Shown here piece by piece: positions 1 through 13,400 of a stretch of DNA of 64,000 bases (the stretch's first letter is position 1; each line of letters opens with the position of its first letter). Position numbers and translations under genes: made by a program. Source of the stretch: Nematostella vectensis (taxonomy: Eukaryota > Cnidaria > Anthozoa > Actiniaria > Edwardsiidae); NCBI RefSeq assembly GCF_932526225.1, contig NC_064038.1, positions 14,991,474 to 15,055,473 on the forward strand. The letters run 5' to 3'. Below the pieces are notes generated by a model. That model was not told where the DNA came from, did no database searches, and saw only the letters and a program-made list of their open reading frames with translations.

Positions 1-307
1 TGTAGAACGACAATATGAACGACATTTTGCAATAGAGAATAGCGATACCCACATTGCTTTAAGCACAAAATCTAAAAAAGCGTTATTTTCTGCAATTTCT
101 AAGTACTTATTTACTTATCAATTTCTTAGTACTTATAAAGTGCATCCTCATATTGAAAAGTGATAGATATTGCAACTAGCTAAGAATGACAGTTTTATAG
201 TTTGTGTAGAACGACAATATGAACGACATTTTGCAATAGAGAATAACGATACCCACATTGCTTTAAGCACAAAATCTAAAAAAGCGTTATTTTCTGCAAT
301 TTCTAAG
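1..307. repeat. Direct duplication, 204-bp period
   Basis: Bases 1-103 recur at 205-307 with about one mismatch. The first copy is cut by the window edge, so the array may extend to the left. The 100 bp between the copies is AT-rich and has no coding signal. Seen directly in the sequence; function unknown. Confidence 0.85.
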
Positions 308-883
308 ATCTGTAAAAATGTAATTTTACATGTTAAGTGACTAAATTTTCAAGTAAAAACAGGGCATGCTCTTGCATAAAACAGGTTGCACAATGCAATT
401 CAGCAGAATAACCTTGAAAACGATTTACACTAATGGTGCAATCAATCTACAGCCGAGTAGCGAAGAATTCTTTCTGTAGAATTCAGTAGGGAATCTATCT
501 GAATCACTGTGAAGGTAGAATTAAATTTTATTGGTAAATTATAAAATAATACACTAATAATTCTGTGCTCCAAAACTATAAGTACATTCAAAACCAAACC
601 AAGCCAATAATTTCTTCAGCTTAAGATTTAAAATATTTCTGAAAAAATTAAAAAAATATATTTTGCTTTGGCAATTCTATCATACTGTCTAAACCAGCGA
701 TAGAGATTGGCACATCATATCGACCACAAAAAAGCATGCAAGACAAAAACCTCACAACAATCCCTCAACCCATCATTTTCCTAATGGCTTCAACTAGGTG
801 CATGAGACAGGTCTTTAACAGGGGTCTTGGACTCGCATTAGGCATATTCGATATTCATATTAGTCATGTTCGAAGATCCATAG

Positions 884-1048
884 TACTTTGCGGGCGCTAC
901 CAAAGGTCACTCTCGTAAAAGAGCTGCTGAAAAGTTTACTAGTAACACTAGTTCTGGGGGCGTGACACGCCGGAAGCTTAGGACAAATTTAAAACTGACA
1001 GCCGATGAAAACAAAATTATTCTGATGGAATCAAATACAGTGCACTAA
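884..1048 (+). other. Possible orphan exon or coding relic
   Basis: An open frame of 54 codons starts just after a possible splice acceptor (CCATAG at 878-883) and ends in TAA at 1046-1048. The translation is rich in Lys, Arg, Ser and Thr (for example GHSRKRAAEKF) and looks more protein-like than its surroundings. It has no early Met, so it would have to be a terminal exon of a plus-strand gene or a transposon relic. I recognise no family, and a chance frame of this length is possible. Confidence 0.18.
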
Positions 1049-1297
1049 ATCGTTGTCTTGTTTTTATTAGTTTGAACTTTTTGGGAAGAAAGGCTGTCAT
1101 AGACAAAATGTGGAAAACTTAGCATTTGTTAAGAATATTTTCATACTGCTTGAAATAATATTAAGTATAATCAAAACAAAAATATAATTCGCATGTTAAA
1201 ATGCTCCGTATCGACATTTTAGATGGCTATAAAAACGATATTAGAAAAACCCTCATAACACTACTATCTTCCTAAAGTGCATAATGATAATACTATT

Positions 1298-1489
1298 CAG
1301 GGGCGGATCCAGGATTTCAAAATGGGGTGGGGGGATATTGCCCCGTAAGACTAAAGCCCAGAAGGCAAAGGAAAATGGACAGTACTCCCGTCCCTTAGAC
1401 ATTTATTTTCTTCAAACAAAGTGACCTTTTTTTTACTCAATAAGGGGGGGGGATATCAACCCAATCCACCTCCGCTGTATCTGCCCCTG
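1298..1489. mobile_element. hAT-like MITE with G tracts
   Basis: The element begins CAGGGGCGGATCC and ends TCTGCCCCTG, giving imperfect terminal inverted repeats of about 10 bp. It holds runs of G and no coding sequence. The CAGGGGCGGA terminus resembles hAT-superfamily non-autonomous elements (family knowledge). A shorter, more decayed relative lies near 14138-14210. No clear target-site duplication was seen. Confidence 0.5.
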
Positions 1490-1644
1490 CCATTATAAGG
1501 AATGTGTATACATTCAATGGCTCAGAGACAGTACTAAATCAAAAATATATGTTGCAAAAAAAATTTCCCAAATAATACGGCTTATCATTGCAGAATATTT
1601 AACATTAGGAAAATAGGTGCAAAAGTTAATATTTGATACTTTAC

Positions 1645-1758
1645 CTTTAGAATAAAGATTTGGCTGACTTTCTCTTCGCTTGACTTTATCCACAAGCTTT
1701 CCCCAGATCCCTGAAGAGCGCACAGGTGAACTTAAGTCTGTGGATTGTGCCTCAGAAT
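1645..1758 (-). CDS. GAS2L: Probable downstream exon of the GAS2-like gene
   Basis: A 114-nt frame is bounded by AACAG at 1759-1763 and AAAG/GTAAAG at 1645. It enters and leaves in phase 1 and encodes a Ser/Lys-rich segment containing [20 protein letters not shown]. Such basic Ser-rich text is typical of tails after the GAR domain, but it is not a diagnostic motif. It joins in frame to exon 3. It could instead belong to another minus-strand gene. Confidence 0.5.
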
Positions 1759-4700
1759 CTGTTGATAGAAATAGATAATTAAACCTGAAAAAATAGTTAT
1801 ACAAATGCCTTATATTTAAAATCTATTACTACTCTGAAAAAGCCCATAGACCAAATGTACAAGATTGACCAATCATTTTACTTGCAGTGTGCAACCAACT
1901 AGTTTGTGTTGTGACAACAGAAACATGAAAGTCATTAATGGTTGATTGATTATGCACCTTTCCTAGCCTGCGTAGCAAGCGTTTCTGTGAAGTTTCAGCA
2001 GGAATAGAGAGCGAACTAGGAATATGGTCACGCGAAAAATGAGGCAAGCGCAAAAAAAGAGAAAGGGGAGGGGGAAGGGGAAGAAGGAAATGCTTGCCAA
2101 CACTCATTGTCTTTTTGGTTAACAGTGAAGAGTCTGCGATCATTTTCTGATTGCAGAATTCGAGGCTTCTGATTGGCGCGGCGTGGCTAAGGCTGAGTGA
2201 CATTTCGCAGATTCACACTCTCACAATTCCTCAAAATAGCATTGCACAAGGATCCACTGAAAGATGTTTAAGTGACTGAGACAGGGGTGCGTTATACAAA
2301 CAGCTATTGGGTGGTCCTAGCAAGGATGTATATATTGCAACTTGAGGCAAATTCAAAGGAAGACAACATGCTTGCGTGTTAGTCGTTCACGCCGTCAAGG
2401 TGGAATCGTGACATTTGAGTTGGATTGGAACTTTTTTTGCAGCTTGCAGTTTGGCTCTTTTCTTGTCTATGTAAATTTACGGTAGGTTTTCGAGCTGCAT
2501 GCATATAGAATGATGTTGAGATCGCTTAGTAAACTCTGCATGTGAGTGTTCGCTTCGAAATTGGCTATAAACAAAACATGACAACCCAAATCGCGCTCAA
2601 TGTGATGCCTGAAGTCGCATTTGCAAACTTTGTAATTCTTAGTTTGGTTAAAAGAAAAACAACGTACATTTCACACATCTACAATCTGCAAACCCTGCAA
2701 TGAACCCAAAATGAGATCATAAGGAGGTTTTGGGGGGAACTAAGTTTGACAGCTGTTTTGAATTATACACGCTTGTCAAGGTTTGTCACTTGCGAGGCGT
2801 ATCTGAGAAATACTACGGAGTGCTTGCAAGCATTTCCTTCTCTCTCCCCATTCTTCACGCAGCCACATTCTTCGCTCGGAACACCACAGAAACGCTTGCT
2901 ATGCAGGCCACACCTTTGCCAGACAAGGATTTTAAATCCTTACCATTCTCAAAAGAAGGAATAAAAGTATTGTGTGTACTATTCAGCCCTGCCAACATGA
3001 ATGCTAGCCCCAAAATGCCTTATTCTCATTGATAATTTATCATGATAATGACAAACAACTCAAAGACTGTCTCAACTGATATTTAATCTGAGTGATTACT
3101 GTTAAGAACTAAGAAATCATTTGTTTCTTTAAAAAAAAAGTTGTACAATCTTGATATTTTGATATCCTCCCCCCACCAAAAAAAGGTATCTGTGATTTGT
3201 GTACTAATTGGTTTACTCTGTGAATAATGGTTTGCAAACTAAACTGATCCTCTGAGCCTTTAAAATAAAACGAAAGACGATTATCTACAAATATCCTGGC
3301 TGATAATTAAAATTCAAAGATAAAAAGCTATATTTATCTAGACAGAACTGGAATTGACAGATAAAACTTAAAATTCTAAACCAATGGATTATTCATTAAC
3401 AAACAAGTAAGTGTCTCGATTAAACAATTTTGCTTCAAATTTGAACTTTTTTTCTTTTTAATTTTGCCAAGGTGCAGCGTATTTACATAAGCAAAACTAA
3501 GACATCACGTCACCTTATTATCATTACGATTTCTTTTGGAAGGTTGGGTTCAATTTGTTTTTGTTCAAGTGAATTGTAGCAGAAAATAGGTTATCGAAAC
3601 GCAATTAATCTAAGGAGAAATATCGATTTAAAACTGTCAAGATAATAAAGCAATGATAAAACGGAAACGTAAAATCCCTTTTAGTTCACAACAACAAAAA
3701 TTTTAAACGAAAATATAATTTACTGTTAATAAATCATTTCCCCTTAGGTGCAACGGGAAAGATATGTTAGAGGTATATCGACAAAGGAATATTATACTGG
3801 AAGGGTAGTTACATGAGGAAGGGTAGCTACATGATTGATACCATAAATAAAGGTTACAAAATACTGTCGAACATACTATAGACGTGTTTGTTCAAAACAC
3901 ACTGCTTGCGCACGGCGCTCATGATCAATTCATCAACGAAAGAGTTATCGGCGTCCTTTATAAAAAATACAAACAATAATTCCACGCGAAATGTTTCAGG
4001 ATAGGAATACTTTATCAGATATTTACTCTGTTTTTCTCCCTTGACCTCTTGTTCACATCTCAAATAAACCATATATCGGAACGCAGTGGGTAGAATGACA
4101 ACCATATTATGACTTGTGGCATATTACTGAGAAATGAATGTTTGCGCGTCCATTGGCCATACCAGTTAATCAATTTGACTAAACGGTGAAAGTTTGGAAT
4201 GGGAAGACATTTGATAACCGTGGGCTATATAATAGTGTATTTTCTTAACCAGGAAGAACAAATAAAATGCTGTGAAAACTAGTCACAGCGGGGAATATTT
4301 CTGTGGTACCAAAAAAAACAGTTAAGTAATAAGAAAATACACGACTAACAGTTAAAGACACAAAACGGCGAAAATAAGCGAGAATATTAACCATTAAATA
4401 CCGATACATGCTTCGGCGTGAATAGAATAATTTGATACATCTTTTGTGATCGAGTATTTCTTCGATCAAGCATTCTTAGTTTGATATCGAACGACGGTTA
4501 CTCAAACCAGCTCACTCAAACGCAACATAAAATTATTTATCGTACCTCCATATCGAAATATCAAGCAGAGAAAAGCCGGGTATAAATCGAAATATCCAAA
4601 CTGGTCTAAAGTAAAAACTCTCAAGTGTCTGGCTCGGAATATTTCTACAAGAAATCACACCCAATTTCATACATTGTACAATTTGATTTCTCAAAAGGCG

Positions 4701-7700
4701 TGCAAGAAAAAGTAGATTCCTCGATTGTAGCAACCATTCCACAAACTTAAAACCTCGATCATCCATTCAGGGATTAAATTGACTGTATTAAATCCCACTG
4801 GAACAGACATGTTTGAATTTCTTTCGTGTAACACCCAAACACATTGTGCTTGTGTATTGCACAAGTCGAACCGACGGTCAGCTTCCTATGCTAGAGTTGA
4901 ACAGTACGCTGTCAAACTAGAGTCAAAAACCGTACCTTTCAAGCCAGGAATCCGAAGATATATTCCTTGATGCTGAACGAAGACAACTTGTCGTAAAGGC
5001 AAAACCTTTGCGAAGCTTTCTAGCGTTTAACAGAGACAAGATCCTTCGTAGATGGCGCCTTCGATAGTACAAAACCACACTATCCCTAGGGTAGCAAAAC
5101 GTACCACAAGGGTGGGAAATGCAACAGCCAATCACCGTGCGAGGAAAACAATAGCTGTCAAATAGGTTCCCAAAACACGTCTGAAATCAGCAAGAAACCG
5201 GTTCGGGCGGTGTGCAAATTTCGGTCGCCATTTCTTACTCACGATTTATTACTATCTCAAAGTTGACTACCTAAAAATTGGGAAGGGAAACGTATTTGTA
5301 ATCGAAAATCAATTGTTCAGAATTAGATCCTAGAGTTTTGATGAGGTACGATTTTTTTTCGTGAGAGAGCAACGGTGTCCTACGGTCTTTACAAAAGGAT
5401 GGATCTACTGGTCTAAGACCTAACAATTCGAGGTAAGAGACCCCACACCTGGCCGTGGTAAAAATAGAAATTATTTCCTTTGTGATTTGCTATTGTTAAA
5501 GAAACGACTTTTTTGCAAATTGTAAAATTCATAATCAGCTCGCGGAATTCTAAACTCGAGAAATGTGATACTCATCATTGCTCTTTACACTAGCTTGTAA
5601 TATCTTAACTACAAAAGAAAGCAAAAATCTTCTTGAGGAATCATTTAAAGTAATAATAGCTCAGGAAGGGTCTCCTTGAAGGATTGTTTTCTTAGTTAAG
5701 TGGTAAAATAATCTTGGATTATAAAATTTGTTATGATTCCGTACTTTGAGGCATGAAAATTGTCACGCAATCATCAGTCACGCATAGCCTAGAACATGAT
5801 TCAGTTTTGTTTTTCTTGACATCGTTCCTTCTAATTAATTTTTAATCATATTCAAATTATGATCATGATTTTGATAGCACACAGAACATAAAAACTCCTG
5901 GGAAATTTTAGCCCACAGTCCAGAAAGAACCCTGGGAAATTCTCTAGTGACCTGACCCTTTGTAAGGAGGTCTCTCATTATCTAATGATTGGTAAGTAAT
6001 AAATGAGGGAGAAAAGAGATAAGGAAAATAGGAGTTTACATGGGTCAACACGCGTCTATCAGGTTGAGCACAGGGTTTAATAAACAAGGTTTAATCAAAA
6101 TGTATTAAAACTGGACCATAGTCTTGATGTGGCAATTTTTTTTCTATTTTATTCTTTCTCTTCTTCCCTATCAACATACATGACAACTGATTGTACCTTT
6201 TTAGCGAAAAATTATTTTATAGAAAATAGTCATTTTGCCTATTTTCTATTAAAATATTTGAAACAACAATTCCCTTCGCGTAGCGCAGTTTATCAAACAC
6301 CCTCGTTAGATCTATAACTGGGTTTGTTTATGAAAAGTTTCTGTGCGGCAAACGCCTGCTAGGTTAAACTCACCTCTCCCCCCAAAAAAATGAATATACC
6401 CCACCCTCCCCCTGAAAATTCTCAAGCCTTGAGATTTTCGGAGGTTGACAGGTATCAGCATAACAAAAGTGTTTCACTTTTTTTACTCCTTTTATTTGTG
6501 ACTGAGATTTTGAAACTAGTGATACATCCACTGCTCTTTTATTACTAAAGAAAAGATTGTGGTTAAAAATGGAAAAAAATGGAGCTGAAAAAGGCAGTGT
6601 TATAATTTTGTGGTTCAACCTTCTATGGAGCTTGAAGGAATCAATATCCAAGATGATGCACTGTCAACAACACATGGTCTGGGCCATGATTATATATGGA
6701 AACCAAAGAAATACCATGACAAATCATTTATACGGTTCCCCCCTTACCCACCCAGCCCCAACTCATTATCTTCACTAGCAGATACAAACAATAAAATGGG
6801 AAGTGGACAAATTAGACAATAAGCCCAACAGGGGCCAAATGCTAAACATATCTAAAAAATTGATCAAAATGAGTTGGGGTATTTAAAGACATACAACATA
6901 ATTTATTTAGTTTTCAGTACCCCCCTCCCCTACTAAGAATTGGTTAGCCACACCCAGTCCACACCTGGATTCACCATCATTGCATAACAAACATCAATGA
7001 CATACTTGCAGGCTTTGGGGCGTGCGTCATGATATAGTGCTCCAGTGTGTCCCATCCCCCGCCGATACGTACCAGGAGGTGGTCGTTAAGCATCTAGGAA
7101 AGACAAGATAGAGCTGTAACTTTCATGCTGTATTACAGGTATGGGAGTGTCTGGATATAGGGAGAATTGGCTACTTATCTGAATAGGGCAGTGGTAGAGG
7201 AGGGGTGGCAAGCCAACCCCTTAGATCAAGAAAAGTGGACAACTGGAGTAGCAGTTGGTAGAGCATGGCTTTGTGGTGCCTGTGTCTCTCACCACTGGGT
7301 TAAAGGCTTCATTACAGAAGGCCTGTACCCAGGATTTTTCTTGGGGGAGGGGGGGGGGGTGTGAAATCCAAAAAAGTGGGACCTAAGATTTACAGAAGGG
7401 GGGGGGGGGGGGGTTGAGAAGGGGTTTCTCTGATAAAAATCTGACCATGCTTTTGCAGTATCTCCACGGGATTTTATTGTCGGATTTGGCTACATACCAG
7501 AGTGATCTAGCTGATGCTTAATAGTTTTGTCTACAAATAGGGTATAGGGCATGCAGTACATTTTGACACACATAATGATTATAAGCTTACCCTCACGAAC
7601 ATCACTTTGCCAAGTATAATGTACTTCCCTTCCTTCAGACGGTGAACAAACTTGATGTTGTAGTCTTCTGCAATTTTACAAACCTAAAAACACGAGAAAG

Positions 7701-10400
7701 CAAAGTTAAAAACTTAGCTAGGAATGTAAGCAGGGGCTGACACCCCATCTGACCATCAAAAAAACTTTCATTTATTGAAACGTTCCATGAGAGGTGAAAG
7801 GGAATTCCATCTGATTGCAGAAGCATTTCTATTCCTGTCATATATGTTCCCATCAAAATTTTAAGAAAATCTAAATGACTTTATAAATGAATATTTCTTA
7901 ATACATAAATAATTTATCACTTACATTTTGATTTCTTTTTCAGCAAGTTTCAAAATTATAAAGAAAAAATACTGTTAATGATTTTCTATTAAGGAATATA
8001 TTTAATGCATAAATTAAATGATTTATCACTTTTTAATTTTTTTTCTGCATGTATTTACATACACATGTCTTCTTTCTCAGCAAGTTTTAGTTATTTAATA
8101 TTTTATACATAGAATAAATGAGCTATAAAACGACAAACTTCACTGCTACTGGACTGTAACAGAACACATAAATTATTTGAAAAAAAAAAATAGAAAATTG
8201 TTTTCATCAGGGTACATGTTATGTGTATTTTCAATTGCATGAATCATATGAAAAATGCAATATATACGATATGTAACGGAGTTCTCATTAGCATAGCATA
8301 ATAAATGGTATTTTCTGATGTTGTGGTGAATATCAAATTGGGTGTATGATTTACTCTTTATTCTATGCGGTAGTTCAGTATAAATAATTCCGGAAAACCA
8401 AGATGAAAAATGTTCGCAAATTCGCGATTCGCAAACAAGATGTGTGTTTACTCAATTCATAATATACGCTAATTATAAAATTGGAAATCGGTTATTTGCG
8501 TTACTTGTCATTTGTTCAGCTTCAGTAGTCGTGAATAAAAAAATAATAATAAAATAAACAGATCTTGAGAGCGATAATTACATGCCTGAGGTTCAGAAAA
8601 AAGTCTTTTTTGGGGTGCAAATAACATCAATATGTAGAGCGATTTGATTTCTTGTAATTTTCACTCAGTTTCTTGCAGAAACTATTTCACATAGCGGCAG
8701 TCAAATGGTTTCTCGGCACTTGAATTGGTTCACTTTTTAGTTTATAGCGAGTGTTCAAACTACACATTAAAGGACAATTATTTGAATTATCCAAAATAAA
8801 ATTTAAAAACAAGTTAGACTATAATATTTTGGTTAATTGATCCCGATAAAACAAAGCTAGTTAACTTTTGGTAATTTTTCTCACATTGCTAGTCAAAATA
8901 GCGTATAATTGAGTTGTTAATTGTGAGCTCCGGAAAAACTGTACCAGTGATTGCAGACTAGCGGGTGATTGTTATCTTTTTTATCGCTCTCTGCTCTTGA
9001 CAGGATCGGGCCCAGACAAATTATTATGCAGCCTGGTTATACATAAACAAAACTGTCACTTTTAGAAAAAGGTATCATATTAGGACAGAATTACTCCGTT
9101 TGATGCCAATGGAAAACCAGTTTAGCACCAACTTATACTTTCAATTAGTCACGATTATGGTTATGATAGACGTTTTCGTTTAGAAAGTAAATTAGCCAAA
9201 ATTAAAAGTCCATTATAACTCCAAATTACTTAAACATAAAAAAACACCATTTCTTAATATGAATTAAGCAAAAAGCTCATTCCAAAGCACTCAATTTTTA
9301 GTTATTATGTTGTCATTTTTAAATTGATTCTAAACTTTAAAGCTATACCCACTCTCTTGTGACATAAAAGAAGAATAATTAAAGCTATTGTCAAACACAA
9401 GAGGTTTTGAGTGATTTACAAAGCTTTGTAACACATGCTTAATCACTGTTATAATTGTTCCAAATGACAATGTGAAATTTACCTTTTTGTCCAATTCTGT
9501 CTTAGGATGTGTGATCTCCAATAACGAAGGGGTTTTTGCTTTCTCCCCTTTGCCATGTCTTTTTCGATCTTTGGTACCTCGCGCGCTGTCGTTTGGGTCC
9601 TTGATAATCGATTGTTTATCCTCATGGATTTCTGTGTTCAAATTCAAACGAGGGCTAGTTGGCTGGTCGCCTTCGTCGAATACTGAATCAACCCCGGAGT
9701 CTGAATCAGGACTTCTATCGCCAGGAATATCGTACACATTTCCTGTATTGACTGCAGCAATGTCTATATCCTGTCCCAAGCACACATCGTCCTCCAAATC
9801 GTTTGCTTCCTCTTCGTCGATCTCCTGTTCAAGCTGTATCAATTTGGGTACTTGTTTAATCTCGTATTTAATTACTCTCCTCGCTATTTCCATCAGGCAA
9901 ATCACGATTTCACGGCCACCAGTCCTACATTCGTCGACTAGTACAACATCGTTCGACTCAAACAATATCGCCTCTGGTATGTCGTGCCACCTACACCAGG
10001 TTAGAAATTTCTGAACATTTTCCCTTGAGTGGAATAATTTGGACTCTCTATGCCCTCTCTTCGATTCTTTAAACTTGATCTTTTTACCAGGCACATGTGT
10101 ATTGTGTTTTTGACCATAGGTATCCGCCATCTCTTGGATATAATTAGCCAGCTTACACAAGAGTGTGCCGTCTTCAAGTGCGTAGAAAAATAACTCTGGA
10201 GTTATGATTATCTCCGTGAAGAGTTTCGCAAGCCATGCAGTCTCGTCTTCGATCATCGCGTAAAGTAGCTCATTCTCCTTTTCCCAGCGTTGAAAACTTT
10301 GGACGCTGTTCGTTTTTAGCCGTCGCAAGTTGGCCCGATTCCTCGGAGTACATGTAACATCTAAAGTGAGCTCAGAGCTGACGGGGGAGCCCAGGTCCAT
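1645..10400 (-). CDS. GAS2L: GAS2-like protein (CH and GAR domains), 3' end outside window
   Basis: Growth-arrest-specific 2-like proteins bind F-actin through a calponin-homology domain and microtubules through a GAR domain, coupling the two filament systems. Exons read on the minus strand are 9483-10400 (start Met, CH domain), 7591-7683 and 7006-7093 (together the GAR domain), and probably 1645-1758. All four join in frame (phases 0, 0, 1, then 1 out). The start at 10400 has a good context (ACAATGG). CH spans roughly residues 38-190. An acidic, Ser/Asp-rich linker spans 190-306. GAR spans 307-366, with the hallmark [14 protein letters not shown]. No stop codon follows within the window, so later exons likely lie left of position 1. 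Domain identity is firm. The assignment of the 1645-1758 exon to this gene is tentative. Confidence 0.85.
1759..7005 (-). other. GAS2L: Long intron of GAS2-like gene, no further exon recognised
   Basis: This stretch is AT-rich. Two inverted copies of a dispersed repeat lie at about 1965-2100 and 2810-2905; both carry a GTAGCAAGCGTTTCTG-like core. Several short open frames (for example at 3854-4105, 4245-4469 and 6370-6651) lack conserved motifs and matching splice phases, so I do not call them genes. An undetected small exon is possible. Confidence 0.5.
7006..7093 (-). CDS. GAS2L: GAS2-like exon 3: second half of GAR domain
   Basis: An 88-nt exon with acceptor TCCTAG and donor GCAA/GTATGT. 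It encodes [18 protein letters not shown], the most conserved part of the GAR (microtubule-binding) domain. It leaves phase 1, which agrees with the candidate exon at 1645-1758. A tract with many G runs at 7340-7412 lies in the intron just upstream. Confidence 0.9.
7591..7683 (-). CDS. GAS2L: GAS2-like exon 2: first half of GAR domain
   Basis: A 93-nt, phase 0 to 0 exon with acceptor TTTTAG and donor AGG/GTAAGC. It encodes 31 residues including [21 protein letters not shown], matching the GAR segment that in human GAS2 reads as F-x-x-ERL-x-x-G-R-Y. Only one Cys remains where vertebrate GAR domains carry a paired Cys cluster, so metal binding here may differ. The intron between this exon and exon 1 (7684-9482) shows no other coding signal. 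Confidence 0.88.
9483..10400 (-). CDS. GAS2L: GAS2-like exon 1: start codon and CH domain
   Basis: A 918-nt exon encodes 306 residues starting MDLGSP. After a short Arg/Ser-rich leader, the region around residues 38-190 matches the type-3 CH domain of GAS2 proteins. It carries a [13 protein letters not shown] helix, an [11 protein letters not shown] helix and a [10 protein letters not shown] segment followed by [11 protein letters not shown] Glu-rich stretch ([11 protein letters not shown]), as after the CH domain of human GAS2, precedes an acidic linker with [13 protein letters not shown]. The donor is AAAAAG/GTAAAT at 9483. The frame runs on past it into the intron to a stop at 9330, which would be an intron-retention product and not the normal protein. 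Confidence 0.9.
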
Positions 10401-13400
10401 TGTTGATGCCTCAAAGTTCGGATTTTCTGTGCAATTGACATAAAATGAGTGTCTCCATGCGTTCTTGGAGTTGGGAAAACTTTCCCGCTTCGTGCAAAAT
10501 ACAAATTAGCCTGAAATCCGCGGGTTGTCTGACTGTAACGCAAAGTCAACGCAAATGAGTGCTGGCGCTTCTGATAGTCATTATCACAGTTCCCAACTGA
10601 TGAGGAAATCTGTTTACGAATTAAGAAGTCCACATTCCCTCTGACAGCGATGAATATCAAAACAACGTAAAAATAACAATCGGGTCGATCGTGTACCGCA
10701 AGCTCATCTCTGTGGAGCGTGATGCTGAGTATGAATTGATCACCCCGGGGAATGCTATAAGAGATAAGTCATCAACGCTAGCCAATCAGGGTGCTTCTCA
10801 TAAATCCCTAACTCGTCACTTGTAACGCAATGTATGATTCCTGCGTGCGAGAAGACAGTGGAAAAAGTTATCTCAACAAACAAACAATAATTAAACTCGC
10901 TACCGATCGTTTCCAGCAAAAAATGCATTTACAATTCGGTTAAAATGTTTACGAGCTTTTTAAGGCAAGCTCGAGTTCTAATTATCAGGCATTATTTATA
11001 ATTCCTGCTGATTAGAAAAAGATCAAAAAGGCTTTGCTAGGATGCATTGCCAACTTGCAAAAATCCCAGGCATTCAAACAAACTAATTACTAAGACACGA
11101 AAAACTTGCGTTTTAATGCAATGTGTACATTAATCATTAATAAGTGCCCCTAATGCATTTTTGTCAAAATACGTCGTATATTTTAAACCGGCGGTGAAAT
11201 GGCTTGTGCTAAATTTAAACATGAGCTATAAAATACCGGATTCCCAAACTATCCCCCAGAAAGGCTCAAAAGGCCATTTTCTAAGATTCATTCTGTCACG
11301 GCCATTGCAATAACCAACGGTTAGGCGTCAGAAATAAATCACTTATAGCCATTCTATTATTCAGAAAGCCCTATTTTTTAAATACTTGGAAAGATAAAAA
11401 AAAAAGGATGGGTCGCCAATACGATACTGAGGTTTACTGCTAGAAAAGGCAACTTATTGTATCTTAGCCAATATCAGTCCATGAGTAATGGGATCCGGGC
11501 CAACGCGACCATTCAGAACTGTCAGAATCTTCCACGGGCGGCTTCAGCCGAACTCTTACTGAATATAAATCACCCCCACCTAACGATTAATGTTATTAGA
11601 TATGGTATTAAGTGTTTTTCCACTTGAACACAATTTTCGCATGTGAAAGTCTGCGCGGGGAACAAGGTCGCAATGTGGTGTTAACAAACACTCAACAAAA
11701 CTGTTTTCCGGCAAAATTGTTCATTATTACATATAATAATTGATATAGTTATTATTATTGCTATAGTGATCCGGGTAAGTTTGATTTATGAATTTGTCTT
11801 CCCTACGCGGATCGTTACAAGGACCACAGGCGAGTACACAGGGGGGAGGGGAGGGGGATAAGTGCACAGGCATATGTATCATGTGGGCGGCTAAGGGGGG
11901 TGCGCGCGCTCATCCTGTGCACCCCCCCCCCCCCCCCCCTATTAACACGCCCACACCAAATTCCCAGCAAAACTAGCAAATATAGGGTTACAATAAAAAC
12001 AAGAAGCAGAGGGCTTACGAGTCCGAGATATAGAACATTTCACCTTATTATTGTTCACAAATACCGAGGGTGTGTGTAAGGAGTTTAGGAGGCCAGCTTG
12101 CAGGCTTTACCCTTCACGTCGTTGTTACACTATGGATAGGAGGGTAGAGATAGGAAAGTGTAGCCTACGTAGCAAGCGCAAGGGAGAAAAGGGATAGAAC
12201 CTGCGCGCGCATCCTCCGTCTCTCTTCTAGGCTCACTAAGCAGGCCGGCTAGGCCCAGGTATCTTGCTAGATAGCTATAGGGCAAAACAAAGGGATAAAA
12301 ATATAGGTAAGGGATTTCTGCAAACAAAATATCTACTGACAATTAACAAGATATAAGACGTACGAAAATATATTTTATTGGATCATACCCCTACAAACCA
12401 GTCCCAAGATGCCGGGGGTGATGATTCCCCAATCAGGATTGGCAACGTGTCGAATTTGACCATTTACAATTCGCTTGTCGAATCCGTTGTATCGCGACGC
12501 CGCATTTTTATCACATCGATTTGTTTTTGTTTTTTGGGATTTTTTTTTTTTATAAGCCAATCAGATTCTTGCCATCTCTCGCCTAGTGCAGTTGCCTGGC
12601 TTTCTGTCGCGACACTGTCTGGTTTTGGTCCAGAGGGTAGCCAGGGAAGTGCACAAAGCGAGACTCTGGCTCAGAATGGTTTTTCTGACGGAACAGAAAA
12701 CCAAAGCAAATGGTGTTTTGAAAACGCGGGTCGCGATGCAACGGATTCGACAGTAATTCGTGGTTCTTACGGTTTAGATTGAATTATTTAATCAGAAGAG
12801 TGGGTTTTCATTTCTCTAACCAAGTGTCACCAATACTTCTATATATATTCCTTCCACATGGATTCTTTTTGTTGATTGACGCGAGTAGAATGAGAAACCG
12901 TACTGAGATAGGGTCACATGCTCTCAAGGGAACGACTGTTCGACATCTGACGGGTCGGTGACGAAAATCTCCCAAAGGGAAAAATATCGAAAACAAAGTA
13001 TTTTCAGCACAAATTCAAGAGAAAAAAATATAGGGACCAACTGGCCGAGAGAAAAAAGAGCAGCAGAAATAATAATTATATATAAAAATATTACCCCCAC
13101 ATCAGATGAAATGGTCGTTACCTTCAAGGTGTGGCGCGTAGCGTTATGTTACCGTATAACATGACTTCGGCGTAACGTGACCTCATCACGGCTACACAAA
13201 AGTACACGTTGTTGTAACACGATATGCCACGGAAAGAACAAATTCACATATACCGGCTAGTCATCAGATCCAAATACGGAGGTCTTTTTCTTTTCAGATA
13301 AACTAGAGACAGTTTGGAGCTCTGTCACGCAATAGTGTCATGCAATTACTGGGCAAACTGCGTGACAGGTCAAGAGACTGGCTATAGCCCCTAGCTGTTA

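Noticed and set aside
6370-6651. Minus-strand frame of 93 codons as a further GAS2-like exon
   Set aside because: The acceptor at its start gives the wrong phase and an early stop. No conserved motif was seen.
7235-7320. tRNA-like A-box (AGCAGTTGGTAGAGCA) suggesting a tRNA or SINE
   Set aside because: There is no matching B-box or cloverleaf. At best it is a decayed SINE, too weak to annotate.
9472-10014. Plus-strand frame of 180 codons
   Set aside because: It is a shadow of the CH-domain exon of the GAS2-like gene on the other strand.
12378-12782. Plus-strand frame of 134 codons with a hydrophobic patch
   Set aside because: The hydrophobic patch comes from a T run. No splice chain, family motif or start context supports it.
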